This document shows positions 16,169-24,959 of a stretch of 64,000 nucleotides of DNA, one piece after another (position 1 is the first letter of the stretch; every line of letters starts with the position of its first letter). The stretch is from NCBI GenBank assembly GCA_050700115.1, contig JBOHGG010000024.1, positions 17,827 to 81,826 on the forward strand, in the 5' to 3' direction. Made by a program: the position numbers and the translations under genes. This DNA comes from GCA-003244245 sp050700115 (GTDB taxonomy: Bacteria; Actinomycetota; Actinomycetes; Mycobacteriales; Pseudonocardiaceae). The notes beneath the pieces were generated by a model, which searched no databases, was not told the origin of the DNA, and was given only the letters and a program-made list of their open reading frames with translations.

Positions 16169-18264
16169 CGGTGTCGCGGCCGGCTCGGTTGACCGTTGGC
16201 GACGAGGTGCTTTACCGCGGCTCTACTTACACGATCACCAGGCTGTCCGGTTCCGCGGCGGTGCTGAGTGGGGTGGCCGGCACTGCGGTGACGCTATCGT
16301 TGGCCGAGTTGTTCGCTGAGGCGAGCTGTGATGTCATGGGCAGACGGCGGCGGGCGCCGTTGCCGCCGCGGGGCGTGCTCGAGGGCCTACCGAGCGACGT
16401 GGTGGACAAGGCCGAGTGGTGGGAACGGCACGTAGTCGAGGTCTTGACGGGTGCTGCCCCGAACGCGTCGGCGACTGCTACACCCCGGCCGGAGTACGAT
16501 CCGCTGCGCTGCACGCTGCGGCAGCGGGAGATCAGCAAGGTCAGTGAACTTGCGGCCGAGGGTCACCGGGTTCCGTTAAGCACGCTGCAGCGGATGCGGC
16601 GCTGCTACCAGTCTCAGGGCCTGCTTGGGTTGGTCGACGGCCGCATTACCCGCTGCGGCGAAACGAGGGTGGACGGGCGGGTGACCGCCGCGATCACGAA
16701 GGCCATCGCGGCCGAAACGGACCGCTCGACTGGGACCGTGACTCGTCTGCGTCGGCGGGTGGAGCAGATTCTCACCAGTGACTATGGCGTTGATCCGGCG
16801 ACGGTGATGCCGGCGCGGACCACGTTCTACCGGCTGGTGGATCGGGTCGCCGCCGGTCGGCACACGTTCGGATCGGCGCCGACCCGGCGGTCGCTGGCAC
16901 AGCGTCCAGATGGCCCGTTTGGGGCGGTGCCGGCGCTGCGGCCCGGGGAGTGGATGCCGATTGACTCCACTCCCCTCGATGTCCGCGTTGTCCTCGACGA
17001 CGGCACGATCGACCGGGCCGAGCTCACGATGATGGTCGATGTCGCGACCCGAACCATCCCCGCGGCAGTGTTGCGCCCCACCACCAAGGCGGTCGACGCG
17101 GCGTTATTGCTGGCCCGCTCGGTCACGCCAGAGCCAATGCGGCCCGGTTGGATAGACGCGTTGCGTATGTCGCGCTCGGTGCTGCCGCACCAGCGTCTGG
17201 TCGCCATCGACGCGCGGCTCGAACACGCCGCGGCTCGACCGGTGATCGTCCCGGAGACCGTCGTCTGCGACCACGGCATGGTTTATCTCTCACAAACGTT
17301 CCGCACGGCCTGCCGCGCGATGGGTATCAACTTCCAGCCCACCCACAGCGGCTCGCCGTGGGAGAAGGGCATCGTCGAGCGCACCTTCGGCTCGGTCGCC
17401 ACCCTGTTCGCCCAGTACGTCGCGGGCTACGTGGGTCGCAGCGTGGATCGGCGCGGCAACAACGCCGACCAGGACGCGGTCTGGTCGATCACCGAGCTGC
17501 AGGACCTGCTCGACGAGTGGATCGTTGCGCACTGGCAGAACCGGCCCCACGACGGGCTTGGCCACCCGCTGGCCCCGGGCAAGACGTTGACGCCGAATGA
17601 GCAGTACGCGGCGCTGATCGAGGTCGCCGGCTACGTCCCCGTCCCGCTGGGCACCAACGACTACATCGAGCTGCTACCGGCGACCTGGCGGGTCATCAAC
17701 GCCTACGGCATCAAGATCAGCCACCGCACCTACGACTGCCAGGCGCTCAACCCTTATCGCCGCCAGCGGTCTGGAGTCACCGGCCACAACGGCCAATGGG
17801 AAGTGCACTACGACCCCTACGACGTCACCCGGATCTGGGTCCGCAACCACCACGACGGCGGGTGGATCACCGTCCCCTGGACCCACCTCAGCTTCTCGCC
17901 CAGGCCATTTGGCGAACAAGCCTGGGCGCAGGCCCAGGACATTCTGACCCGCCGCGGTGGCGACCCGGCCACCGAGACCGACATCGCCGCCGCGGTGGCG
18001 GCCTTGCTCGACAAGGCCGAGCAAGGCCCCGACACGGCGAGGAAACCACTCAAGACGAAGCGAGATCGTCGGGTGGCCGCCCGCACCCGGGTGACGACTG
18101 ACCAACCATCGTGGCCAAGGCCGGCCGACGCCTCTCGAGTCGATCGCGAGAACAACCCAGACGAAACCGAAGCCGCTGACCAAGCCGCCCAGGACGAGGA
18201 ACTGGCAGCGGTGATTCCGCTGGGGATCTTCGACGCCCACGCCGAAGCCCAGAAATGGTGGTGA
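16165..18264 (+). CDS. tnsB: TnsB/TniA-type DDE transposase (Mu transposase C-terminal domain)
   Basis: 699 residues from the GTG at 16165. N-terminal DNA-binding region with helix-turn-helix (ISKVSELAAEGHRVPLSTLQ). The RNase H-like core has Asp in MPIDSTPLDV, Asp in VVCDHGMVYLS and Glu in GSPWEKGIVERTFGSV. The Mu-type C-terminal beta domain follows (YELLPATWR-like region, then CQALNPYRR). It joins the 3' ends of the element to target DNA and binds the terminal repeats. It is separated from the ATPase gene by six bases. Length and domain order match functional family members; no frameshift is seen. Confidence 0.92.
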   Translation: MTVSRPARLTVGDEVLYRGSTYTITRLSGSAAVLSGVAGTAVTLSLAELFAEASCDVMGRRRRAPLPPRGVLEGLPSDVVDKAEWWERHVVEVLTGAAPNASATATPRPEYDPLRCTLRQREISKVSELAAEGHRVPLSTLQRMRRCYQSQGLLGLVDGRITRCGETRVDGRVTAAITKAIAAETDRSTGTVTRLRRRVEQILTSDYGVDPATVMPARTTFYRLVDRVAAGRHTFGSAPTRRSLAQRPDGPFGAVPALRPGEWMPIDSTPLDVRVVLDDGTIDRAELTMMVDVATRTIPAAVLRPTTKAVDAALLLARSVTPEPMRPGWIDALRMSRSVLPHQRLVAIDARLEHAAARPVIVPETVVCDHGMVYLSQTFRTACRAMGINFQPTHSGSPWEKGIVERTFGSVATLFAQYVAGYVGRSVDRRGNNADQDAVWSITELQDLLDEWIVAHWQNRPHDGLGHPLAPGKTLTPNEQYAALIEVAGYVPVPLGTNDYIELLPATWRVINAYGIKISHRTYDCQALNPYRRQRSGVTGHNGQWEVHYDPYDVTRIWVRNHHDGGWITVPWTHLSFSPRPFGEQAWAQAQDILTRRGGDPATETDIAAAVAALLDKAEQGPDTARKPLKTKRDRRVAARTRVTTDQPSWPRPADASRVDRENNPDETEAADQAAQDEELAAVIPLGIFDAHAEAQKWW

Positions 18265-18270
18265 CCCCCG

Positions 18271-19281
18271 GTGACCATTGACGGCATCGACCTCGACGCG
18301 GACCGGCGCGAGCCCACCATGACCCTCACCGGTTGGCGCAGGTTCGTCGACTCCCCGCCGGCCACCTTCGACCTGCTCGACGACGCCCAGTGGGAGCAGC
18401 TGTCCGACCAAGACCGGGGCCGATACGACCAGACGCGGATCAACTACCACTCCGAGATGGTCGTCGTGGCCACCTCAACGGTCCGCGAGGTGGCCCGGCA
18501 AGGACGACTATTGACGTTGCTCAACCGACGCGAGATCTCCGCCCGCCGCGGGCTGATCGTGTCGGGGCTGCAGACCACGGGCAAGAGCACCGCGCTCAAG
18601 CAGCTCGGGCGCACCCACGAGCTGATGGTCCGCCAGCGTCACCCGGGCAGGGACCGGATCCCGGTCGTCTACGTCACCACCCCACCCAAAGGCTCCCCCC
18701 GCAAGCTAGCGATGGAGTTCGCCCGGTTCCTTGGGTTACCACCGATCCGGCGCAGCTACAACACCACCGACATCGCCGACGCGGTCTGCCAGATCCTCAT
18801 CGAGTCCCGGGTCGACCTCGTCCTCGTTGATGAGATCCACAACCTCAACCTGGCCACCAGCGCCGGCGAGGACATGTCCGACCACCTGAAGTACTTCACC
18901 GAGCACCTGCCCGCGACGTTCGTCTACGCCGGCATCAACGTCGAACGGTCCGGCCTGTTCACCGGCGTCCGCGGCAAGCAGATCGCCGGCCGCTGCGTCC
19001 TGATCAACACCGGGCCGTTTCCCTGCCACCAGGAATGGTCCGGGCTGGTCGCCACCATGGAAGCAGCGCTACGGCTGCACCACCACCAGCCCGGCACCCT
19101 CACCACCTTGGACAAGTACCTGCACCAGCGAACCAGCGGCATGATCGGCAGCCTGTCCCACCTCATCCGCGCCGCCGCGCTGACCGCCATCCTTGACGGC
19201 AGCGAGGCCATCACCCGAGGTCTGCTCGACAGCATCCCGGTCGACCACGCCGCGCAATCCGACGCCCACGGCGCCGCCTGA
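18271..19281 (+). CDS. tnsC: TnsC/TniB-type AAA ATPase
   Basis: 336 residues from the GTG at 18271. Walker A GLQTTGKSTALKQL at about 95-108 and Walker B DLVLVDEIHNLN at about 187-198. The region after it, AGINVERSGLFTGVRGKQIA, is typical of TniB. The protein regulates target choice, bridging TniQ and the transposase, and forms filaments on DNA in studied relatives. It lies between tnsB and tniQ in the same direction with 7-base gaps. Confidence 0.9.
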   Translation: MTIDGIDLDADRREPTMTLTGWRRFVDSPPATFDLLDDAQWEQLSDQDRGRYDQTRINYHSEMVVVATSTVREVARQGRLLTLLNRREISARRGLIVSGLQTTGKSTALKQLGRTHELMVRQRHPGRDRIPVVYVTTPPKGSPRKLAMEFARFLGLPPIRRSYNTTDIADAVCQILIESRVDLVLVDEIHNLNLATSAGEDMSDHLKYFTEHLPATFVYAGINVERSGLFTGVRGKQIAGRCVLINTGPFPCHQEWSGLVATMEAALRLHHHQPGTLTTLDKYLHQRTSGMIGSLSHLIRAAALTAILDGSEAITRGLLDSIPVDHAAQSDAHGAA

Positions 19282-19288
19282 CCTGCAA

Positions 19289-20131
19289 ATGGACGACTGG
19301 CCCACCCACCACCAGCCCTTACCACGGCCGGTCGCCCCGGTCCTCAACGAGACAATCGAGTCCTACCTTCGCCGTCTCGCCACCGCGAACCAGCTCGACG
19401 CCTCGGCGCTGCGCATCCACATCAGCGGAGACAAACGCAAGTCCACACCCGTCCCGCTCACCACCCTGGCCCTGGTCAGCGGCCAACCGACGCACGCGTT
19501 GCGCTACGCCATCCTCGAACTGAGCACCGGCGAGGAACTAGCGACAATGCCCATCTGCTCCCGTCCGCGGCCAGGCGGGAGCCAAAGGCGCCAATGCCTG
19601 CCCTGCACCCGTAGCCGTGGGCATCGCGCCGACGTGTGGTGCTGGAACCACCACGACGACGTGATCTGTTTTCGGCACCTTCGCTGGATCGGTGACGGTA
19701 TCGACCACGCCGATGCTGGGCAGCCCGACCTCAGTGGCCAGCCGGACATCCTGCGGGCCAACCGACGCCACCGCAGGCTGATCCGTCGCTACGGCCGCGA
19801 CACCGCGGCCACGGCGTTCCGCGAAGCCAGATACATCTGCCGCCGATGGCACGACCGAGGCCACCACCAACACGACTTCCAACGGCTCATGGGTCTCTTC
19901 CACGGCCACAAGTGGCGCGTCACCGCGTCCGACCCCACCATCCACGCCGCGTGCTACCCCCAAATCGTTGAGCTGACCCGCCTGCTCGCCTCCCCATTCT
20001 GGCGCGCCAAGGCCCAACAGCACTGGCCACAACCGAGGGAGTTCATCGACGAAACGCGGCGCACCGGGCGCCCCGCTTCCAGTGGACCCTCAACCGCCCC
20101 CACGGCGTCTACGACCCCCTTGTCGAGCTGA
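19289..20131 (+). CDS. tniQ: TniQ-family target-selection protein, C-terminus probably frameshifted
   Basis: 280 residues from the ATG at 19289. The N-terminal TniQ core is clear: APVLNETIESYLRRLATANQ. A zinc-finger-like part follows (CLPCTRSRGHRADVWCWNHH, then CFRHLRWIG). Near 20075 the frame ends in a low-quality Ser/Pro/Thr tail, while the +1 frame continues plausibly (FQWTLNRPHGVYDPLVELIV, then DERRLASDRW) to a stop at about 20202. A one-base deletion in this copy is likely. TniQ guides the element to its target, so loss of the end could impair targeting. Confidence 0.82.
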   Translation: MDDWPTHHQPLPRPVAPVLNETIESYLRRLATANQLDASALRIHISGDKRKSTPVPLTTLALVSGQPTHALRYAILELSTGEELATMPICSRPRPGGSQRRQCLPCTRSRGHRADVWCWNHHDDVICFRHLRWIGDGIDHADAGQPDLSGQPDILRANRRHRRLIRRYGRDTAATAFREARYICRRWHDRGHHQHDFQRLMGLFHGHKWRVTASDPTIHAACYPQIVELTRLLASPFWRAKAQQHWPQPREFIDETRRTGRPASSGPSTAPTASTTPLSS

Positions 20132-20163
20132 TCGTCGACGAGCGACGACTTGCCTCAGATAGA

Positions 20164-20193
20164 TGGGACGAACGCTCACCTCGATCCGTCCCA
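20164..20193. terminator. Hairpin near the right end of the transposon
   Basis: TGGGACG pairs with CGTCCCA across a 16-base loop. It lies just past or within the frameshifted end of tniQ and inside the right end. There is no T-run. It may stop transcription leaving the element or be part of a transposase-binding array. Confidence 0.35.
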
Positions 20194-20227
20194 CCTACCT
20201 GAAGCGACCCTGCAAAACCCAGGTTGA

Positions 20228-20253
20228 TGACTCATCTCCGATGGGAACGGACA
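20228..20253 (-). repeat. Transposon right terminal inverted repeat
   Basis: On the plus strand it reads TGACTCATCTCCGATGGGAA followed by CGGACA. Its reverse complement begins TGTCCGTTCCC and pairs with the left terminus at 15261. The element ends at 20253. Confidence 0.9.
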
Positions 20254-20258
20254 ACTTG
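20254..20258. repeat. Target site duplication, right copy (ACTTG)
   Basis: Identical to 15256-15260. Removing 15261-20258 restores a continuous pre-insertion sequence reading TTGCTGACTTGGGCGTTGG. Confidence 0.92.
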
Positions 20259-20470
20259 GGCGTTGGCCTGGGTTGACGTTGGAACGCGGGCCACCGCCGC
20301 GCTTCAGGAGTGTCCGCGCAATGTGAGTGTAGGCCGTGACCTGCGTTGATTTGGTTCGAGCGTGAGACCCCGCCTAGGAGCCGCCCCGCGCCGCCAGCCC
20401 CTCCCTTGCGTGCCGGACCTAGGAGGTGTTCTGTCGACGGCACGGTGAGGTTGACGCCCGCACCCCGGGT

Positions 20471-20835
20471 TCAGGCGGCGGCCAGGCCGATCGCCACGAC
20501 GTCCGGCGGGCGGCGGATGTCGAACCCTGCCCGCATTTCGCAGCGCCAGCGCATAAGGCTGCGGACGAAGTCCGTGGCGCCTGCCCGGCCCCGAGCGCGT
20601 TCGGGTCGTACACCTTCTTCGACCAGTCCACGGTCGCCTCCTGGCGGATGTGCAGCCGGGTCGAGGTGTCGAAGTCCGTGAGGTAGCCGGTGCCGACAGC
20701 GAGCGTGGTCGACAGCTCCACCGGCGCACCCCACGGCCGGCGGTCGGCCCGGTCGACCGGCACCGCCTGGCCAGTTTGCGCGAGGGTGTAGCCGTGGTCG
20801 TTGGCGGCCAGACCGTCGGCCAGACCGTCGGTCAC
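20471..20835 (-). pseudogene. Broken hypothetical gene (frameshift near 20590)
   Basis: One frame reads MTDGLADGLAANDHGYTLAQ through RLHIRQEATVDWSKKVYDPN with good coding character. The protein sense then continues in the next frame as TDFVRSLMRWRCEMRAGFDI, ending PPDVVAIGLAAA and a stop at 20471. Together they give one plausible protein of about 120 residues split by a single-base shift. I do not recognise the family. It lies just right of the transposon and no partner gene is evident. Confidence 0.45.
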
Positions 20836-20919
20836 ACAGTCGATCTCGGTAGCGTTGGCCCATCCGCCGCCTTAGCGTCTAGCGGGTGTCCACCACCGCT
20901 CTGTTGCGCGGAGGGGTCG

Positions 20920-21864
20920 ATGATGATGTGGGGCTCCAGGCGTCGTGGCCTGATCGCGGGGTTGTCGATCGCGGCTGTCGTGGGTGTGGCAGTGACCGAT
21001 TGGCCACTCGGGTCACTGTCGACCTTCTGGTCAGAACACGCGATGCTGACCAACCTCGTCTCGAGCGCGGTTTTCGCCGTCATCACGGTGACGATCATCG
21101 AGTGGTGGCTTCGCAGCCAGGAGGAGCGGCACAACGATGCACGCCGACGTGAGGAAGAACGGCGTCTGACCATCGTCCGATTGGTTGCGTACAACGCCGT
21201 CGCGCGGGCGCCAATCGCCCAGCGCCGAATCATGTGGTTCCTGGTACACGGCGGGGAGCTGCGACCGGTGCCCGAGTTCGAAATCTCCGGCCAGCACGTC
21301 CGTGAGCTTCGCGCGACACTCGCGCGGCTGGGGCTGTCGGAGACCAGCGAGCACAGGGTGATGCTCCACGGGGAGGAACGGCCGAGTCTTTCCGGCCGTT
21401 TCCGGGCGCTCGCCCAGGACGAGCAGTGGCGGCGGCTGGTCCATGTCGTCCTGCTCGACGTCGTCCACAGTTTCCGGCTGCTCGTCGCACGCTGGTCCGC
21501 CCTGTTGCTCACGACCCAGGAGAGCGCGAGGGCACTGAAGGATCTAGCCGCGCAGGCCGAGGAGCTCTCGAGGGTCTTCGTTGAGTTCGACGCTGGCAAG
21601 CCCGCGTCGAACTACGTCGGCGACGAGTTGCGAAAACGGCAGCTCCTGTGGAGCCGAGCGTTCGCCAACTCTGTGGCGCTGGAAGAGGCGCTCATCGACA
21701 AGGGCGGTGAGCGGGCGACCGTCGGTGAGCGTTTCAGGACGCCCGGTCGCAATCTCCTACTGCTCGCTGACCGAAGGAAGCTCGAAGGCCGTGATGGCGA
21801 GGTGCCGCCGTCGCTGCGCCTGCACGACGTCGATTCGCTTACCGTCCAGCCCTACGATCTCTGA
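20920..21864 (+). CDS. Membrane protein of unknown function, two transmembrane segments
   Basis: 314 residues. Two hydrophobic segments near the N-terminus (GLIAGLSIAAVVGVAVTDW and NLVSSAVFAVITVTIIEWWL) are followed by a long charged, helical cytoplasmic part that starts RSQEERHNDARRREEERRLT, probably a coiled coil. The ATG run at 20920-20928 has GGAGGGG just upstream, so the start is firm; longer readings upstream overlap the broken gene on the other strand. It stands alone in its orientation. A membrane anchor with a soluble helical domain could be a sensor or effector, but no catalytic motif is visible. Confidence 0.75.
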   Translation: MMMWGSRRRGLIAGLSIAAVVGVAVTDWPLGSLSTFWSEHAMLTNLVSSAVFAVITVTIIEWWLRSQEERHNDARRREEERRLTIVRLVAYNAVARAPIAQRRIMWFLVHGGELRPVPEFEISGQHVRELRATLARLGLSETSEHRVMLHGEERPSLSGRFRALAQDEQWRRLVHVVLLDVVHSFRLLVARWSALLLTTQESARALKDLAAQAEELSRVFVEFDAGKPASNYVGDELRKRQLLWSRAFANSVALEEALIDKGGERATVGERFRTPGRNLLLLADRRKLEGRDGEVPPSLRLHDVDSLTVQPYDL

Positions 21865-22264
21865 GGAAAGCGGCTCTCCGGCCCGGCACAAGGAATCGGT
21901 GTTGACATTCCCGAGTCCAGGAGGTCCGTCATGTTGCGTCCGGGAGCACGAAGATCTCGCTGCGAGGCTGCCCGACGCGGGTGACCTCCTCGATGAACTC
22001 GCCGGTGCCTAAGCAGGCGAGACCGGGTCGAGCTGGTACGCAGCGAGATCGACCGGGTTCGCCAGCAGCCCACGCACCGCGCGTAACACCGGGTCGGGTT
22101 CCGCCGTGCTACTGACGCCTGTAGAACAGCCGTCGTTACCGGCTACAGATCTCGTGGGCAGTCGCGGCGCGATCCGGTCTGCCCAACCCCCGGCCATCCA
22201 CTCGGTCAAGCGCGAGATGTCAAGTGATCTTGGCAGCCACCTCGTCGAGTGTCTGACGTCGTAC
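21865..22264. other. Gene-poor stretch
   Basis: 400 bases between convergent genes. Open frames on both strands are short, without ribosome binding sites or recognisable motifs. No RNA gene or strong hairpin is seen. Confidence 0.4.
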
Positions 22265-23701
22265 TCAGACCACCCCTTCTGACGCTAGTACGTTGTGCAG
22301 CCGACCCAGAGCCCGGTGCTGCGCTATCCGGACCGCGCCGGGAGTCGACCCCACCGCATCGGCGGTCTCCTCCGCGGAGAGCCCCACCAAGACCCGCAAC
22401 ACGAGAATCTCGCGCTGTTTTTCCGGCAGCATGTCCAGCAGCCTGTACATCCGCCCAGCCAGCTCACCCTGCATCGTCCGCTGTTCCGGAGCGTCACCCA
22501 GCTCCGGGGAATCAGGGACCTCCGGGATCGGTTCGGCGCGGTTGCGTGCCGCCGACCGGTGGGCGTCGGCCACCTTGTGCGCGGCGATGCCGTACACGAA
22601 GGCAAGAAACGGCCGACCCTGATCGCGGTAACTGGGCAGGGCCGTAAGCACCGCGAGACACACCTCCTGGGCTACATCATCCGCCGAAGCGAACGTCTTC
22701 TCCTGGCTGCCGACGCGGGCGCGGCAGTACCGCAACACGAGAGGACGAATCCAGCGGAACACACCCTCGATGGCACCTCGATCACCAACGGCGGCGGAAC
22801 CTACCAGAACGTCGAGGTCGTCCCCGATTGTGCTCTTGGGTTCGCTCTTAGCGCGAAGAAGTGTGGTGATATTACCAGTGGGCTTTGTCTCGATCGCTTT
22901 TGTGAGTCGATTGGTCAGCGATTGGACATCGGCGACTGCGTGGTCCCCGTCTCTAGCCGGCGACATTTGCAGGTCAAATAGGGAAAGCGTGGCCACAGGG
23001 TGGCCCTTGGACAGGGCCGCCGCTGAGTAGCACTCGGCTGCTGCATCCCGCTGGCTGGCGACAAGCAGCGCGCAGCCCACCCAGAATAAAAGATGTTCAT
23101 CATCACATTCCGAGATCAGTTTAGCACGGTGCCGCCGACTAGCCATCGCAAGCGCTCCCGCTAGCGTATCGGCTCGAACCAGCCGCCCCCTGGCCATCTG
23201 CGATCGTCCCAGTGTCAGGAGTAGAGCGGCTATCTCCTGGCTACCTTTGAGTTCGCACATTACAGCGAGGCGAGCCGTAGCGATGGGGTCACCCGTTTCC
23301 GCTGCCCGCTGGTACCAGACAACAGCTTCCTTTGTAGCCCGGTGCTGTTCGAGTAGTGCGGCTAGTCGAGTTGCTGTCGGGCCATCGATTTTCCTGTTGA
23401 GCGCAGCCCGCAGCCATAGTTCGCTCGGCTCCGACTGGCCCTCAGCTTCGAAGATGCTCGCAATTTGTTGGTGCAGCGTCGTGATGTCAGGCCAGGAAGC
23501 TGCGTGGTCAACCCAGGGTGAGCCTGTGATGGAGTGCTCAGCAAGAACCCGAGCTCCGTCCAGTCGCGCCTGTCGAGAATCGTCGGAGCCAAGCGACGAC
23601 TCCTCAAGCATTCTCGCAAACTTCTCAGTGTCAGCGGGGGTGGGCTCGTGGTCTTGTTCGCCCCTGCGCAGTGCAAAGTCATCCACGGTTCTGCTCACCA
23701 T
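22265..23701 (-). CDS. ShbA-like sigma-70 factor with long N-terminal repeat-like domain
   Basis: 478 residues from the ATG at 23701. The C-terminal 170 or so closely follow the ShbA group: CRARVGSQEKTFASADDVAQ, then GRPFLAFVYGIAAHKVADAH (region 2) and LPEKQREILVLRVLVGLSAE followed by DAVGSTPGAVRIAQHRALGR (region 4 helix-turn-helix). In actinobacteria ShbA drives transcription of the main sigma gene and is usually about 190-200 residues. Here about 300 extra N-terminal residues carry Sel1/TPR-like helices (LWLRAALNRKIDG, AVVWYQRAAETGDPIATARL). The start at 23701 has GGGAAGGG just upstream and overlaps the previous gene by 23 bases; ATG 23770 is less likely. An input domain controlling a sigma factor is inferred. 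Confidence 0.82.
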   Translation of the reverse strand: MVSRTVDDFALRRGEQDHEPTPADTEKFARMLEESSLGSDDSRQARLDGARVLAEHSITGSPWVDHAASWPDITTLHQQIASIFEAEGQSEPSELWLRAALNRKIDGPTATRLAALLEQHRATKEAVVWYQRAAETGDPIATARLAVMCELKGSQEIAALLLTLGRSQMARGRLVRADTLAGALAMASRRHRAKLISECDDEHLLFWVGCALLVASQRDAAAECYSAAALSKGHPVATLSLFDLQMSPARDGDHAVADVQSLTNRLTKAIETKPTGNITTLLRAKSEPKSTIGDDLDVLVGSAAVGDRGAIEGVFRWIRPLVLRYCRARVGSQEKTFASADDVAQEVCLAVLTALPSYRDQGRPFLAFVYGIAAHKVADAHRSAARNRAEPIPEVPDSPELGDAPEQRTMQGELAGRMYRLLDMLPEKQREILVLRVLVGLSAEETADAVGSTPGAVRIAQHRALGRLHNVLASEGVV

Positions 23702-24410
23702 CCCTTCCCTTGCTGATTGACCAGCCGCCGTGTTCAAGTTTTCGCCGGTATTCTGCGGTGCGTCTGTCAAGGCTGCTTACCGAGATGTCCAGCTCTTCTG
23801 CTATTTGCTTGCGCGTCAGGCCCATAGCGGCAAAAAGTACAATATTAGAGAATTCTTGACTGTCTATCAACTTCGTTACTTCTCGGATGGTTTGGCGAGC
23901 GACCGCTAGATCCTCACTGCTGCCCTCCGCTGCTCTCGTCTCAAGCATATGGATGACATCATCCGTCGGACATTCGGCAAGCCCTTGCGCCTCTTCCTTG
24001 CAGTACTCGAGGTAGGTTTTCTTGAACTCAAAGAGGCAGTAGTTTACGAAGTAGGTATTTATTCCAGCGCTTTGGGGGTCCCACTTGCACATGCTGCGGG
24101 TAATAAAACGTGGCGTGGCGACTCTAACCGTTATGACGATAAGGCGTTGCGATTCGTTGTGCCATGACTCGGGCGGCGACGGAAGTTTGCACGGTATGAG
24201 CTTCTCGCAGGCGGCTAATAATTCGTTCGCTCTTTTCATATTGACCAGTGTTCCAACGCCGACGGATTGCAGATGGTCTGCCAATAGCTGCGCTTCCGGA
24301 TGGGCCAGATCGTAATCAATCTCCCGGAGTCGCTGCGCGATCCACCTGTCAGCGTCCCGTACGCGAGCCGCGGGGTCCTCGCCAGCGTCGGTCCCGCGCG
24401 GGCTGTACAT
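23679..24410 (-). CDS. Sigma-like or HTH transcription factor coupled to the ShbA-like gene
   Basis: 243 residues, beginning MYSPRGTDAGEDPAARVRDA. The middle resembles sigma region 2 in layout (VRVATPRFITRSMCKWDPQS, then NTYFVNYCLFEFKKTYLEYC). The C-terminus has a clear helix-turn-helix: VLFAAMGLTRKQIAEELDIS followed by VSSLDRRTAEYRRKL, similar to sigma region 4. The -10 and -35 contacts cannot be assigned confidently. It overlaps the ShbA-like gene and is transcribed first, so both are made together. The base composition is lower in GC than in neighbours, which suggests separate origin. It may be an atypical ECF-like sigma factor or a DNA-binding regulator. Confidence 0.65.
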   Translation of the reverse strand: MYSPRGTDAGEDPAARVRDADRWIAQRLREIDYDLAHPEAQLLADHLQSVGVGTLVNMKRANELLAACEKLIPCKLPSPPESWHNESQRLIVITVRVATPRFITRSMCKWDPQSAGINTYFVNYCLFEFKKTYLEYCKEEAQGLAECPTDDVIHMLETRAAEGSSEDLAVARQTIREVTKLIDSQEFSNIVLFAAMGLTRKQIAEELDISVSSLDRRTAEYRRKLEHGGWSISKGRDGEQNRG

Positions 24411-24585
24411 GACGATCTTGCCACCTCCCTCGTATCGGCACGCCCGTTTGAGGAGTGATAGGGCGTCACTGTGCGGTCGCCGTCAGATTGACTGCGTGAT
24501 GTGCGGCACAGGTGCCGGTGGTAGTTCCGGGAGCTGAGGCTCCTAGAACTGTCCGTGTCGCTGTCCTCGCCCGAAGGGAGTCTTC

Positions 24586-24771
24586 ATGGCTAAGAGACCT
24601 GGGGTCCAGTTACCCATCCGGACCATGGTCATCCTCGTCCTAGGGCTCCTCGCTGGAGTGGCAGCTAGCACGCTGGCCTGGGCAGCCGGGACACCAGTAC
24701 CTCAGGCCACACTGGTCGGCCTCGGGGTCGTCGCGCTGGGCATCCCCTACTTCGACAAGTTTGTTGAGTAG
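24586..24771 (+). CDS. Small membrane protein
   Basis: 61 residues, beginning MAKRPGVQLPIRTMVILVLG. One or two transmembrane segments (TMVILVLGLLAGVAASTLAW and ATLVGLGVVALGIPYF). AAGGGAG sits 5 bases before the ATG. It is divergent from the sigma-like gene across a 175-base region that should hold both promoters. A membrane partner or anti-sigma-type role is possible by position only; there is no zinc-binding motif of ZAS anti-sigma factors. Confidence 0.7.
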   Translation: MAKRPGVQLPIRTMVILVLGLLAGVAASTLAWAAGTPVPQATLVGLGVVALGIPYFDKFVE

Positions 24772-24959
24772 GAGTCCTCCGGGTGTTGACCTTGGTTGCT
24801 TCAGTTTTCGGTGAACACCGCGCGAGCGTTACGGGCCGAGCCTCGATGCGCTACGCCGCCCGCGCCGGCGCCGACTACCTCGCATACGCCCGGCTGGACG
24901 ACGGCTCCCGGAGCTCCCAATGAGACGGCTGCTACCGACCGCTCTGCCCAGAGCTCGTC

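Larger units (their letters stand above)
15261..20253 (+). mobile_element. Tn7/Tn5053-like transposon (TnsA-TnsB-TnsC-TniQ)
   Basis: 4,993 bases bounded by 26-bp imperfect inverted repeats beginning TGTCC and flanked by the 5-bp duplication ACTTG. It encodes, in one direction, a TnsA-like endonuclease, a DDE transposase, a TniB/TnsC ATPase and a TniQ protein. No cargo genes fit between the machinery and the ends. A TnsA gene suggests cut-and-paste rather than replicative movement. Exact ends, a preserved duplication and largely intact genes indicate a recent insertion, although the TniQ 3' end seems frameshifted. Confidence 0.92.
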
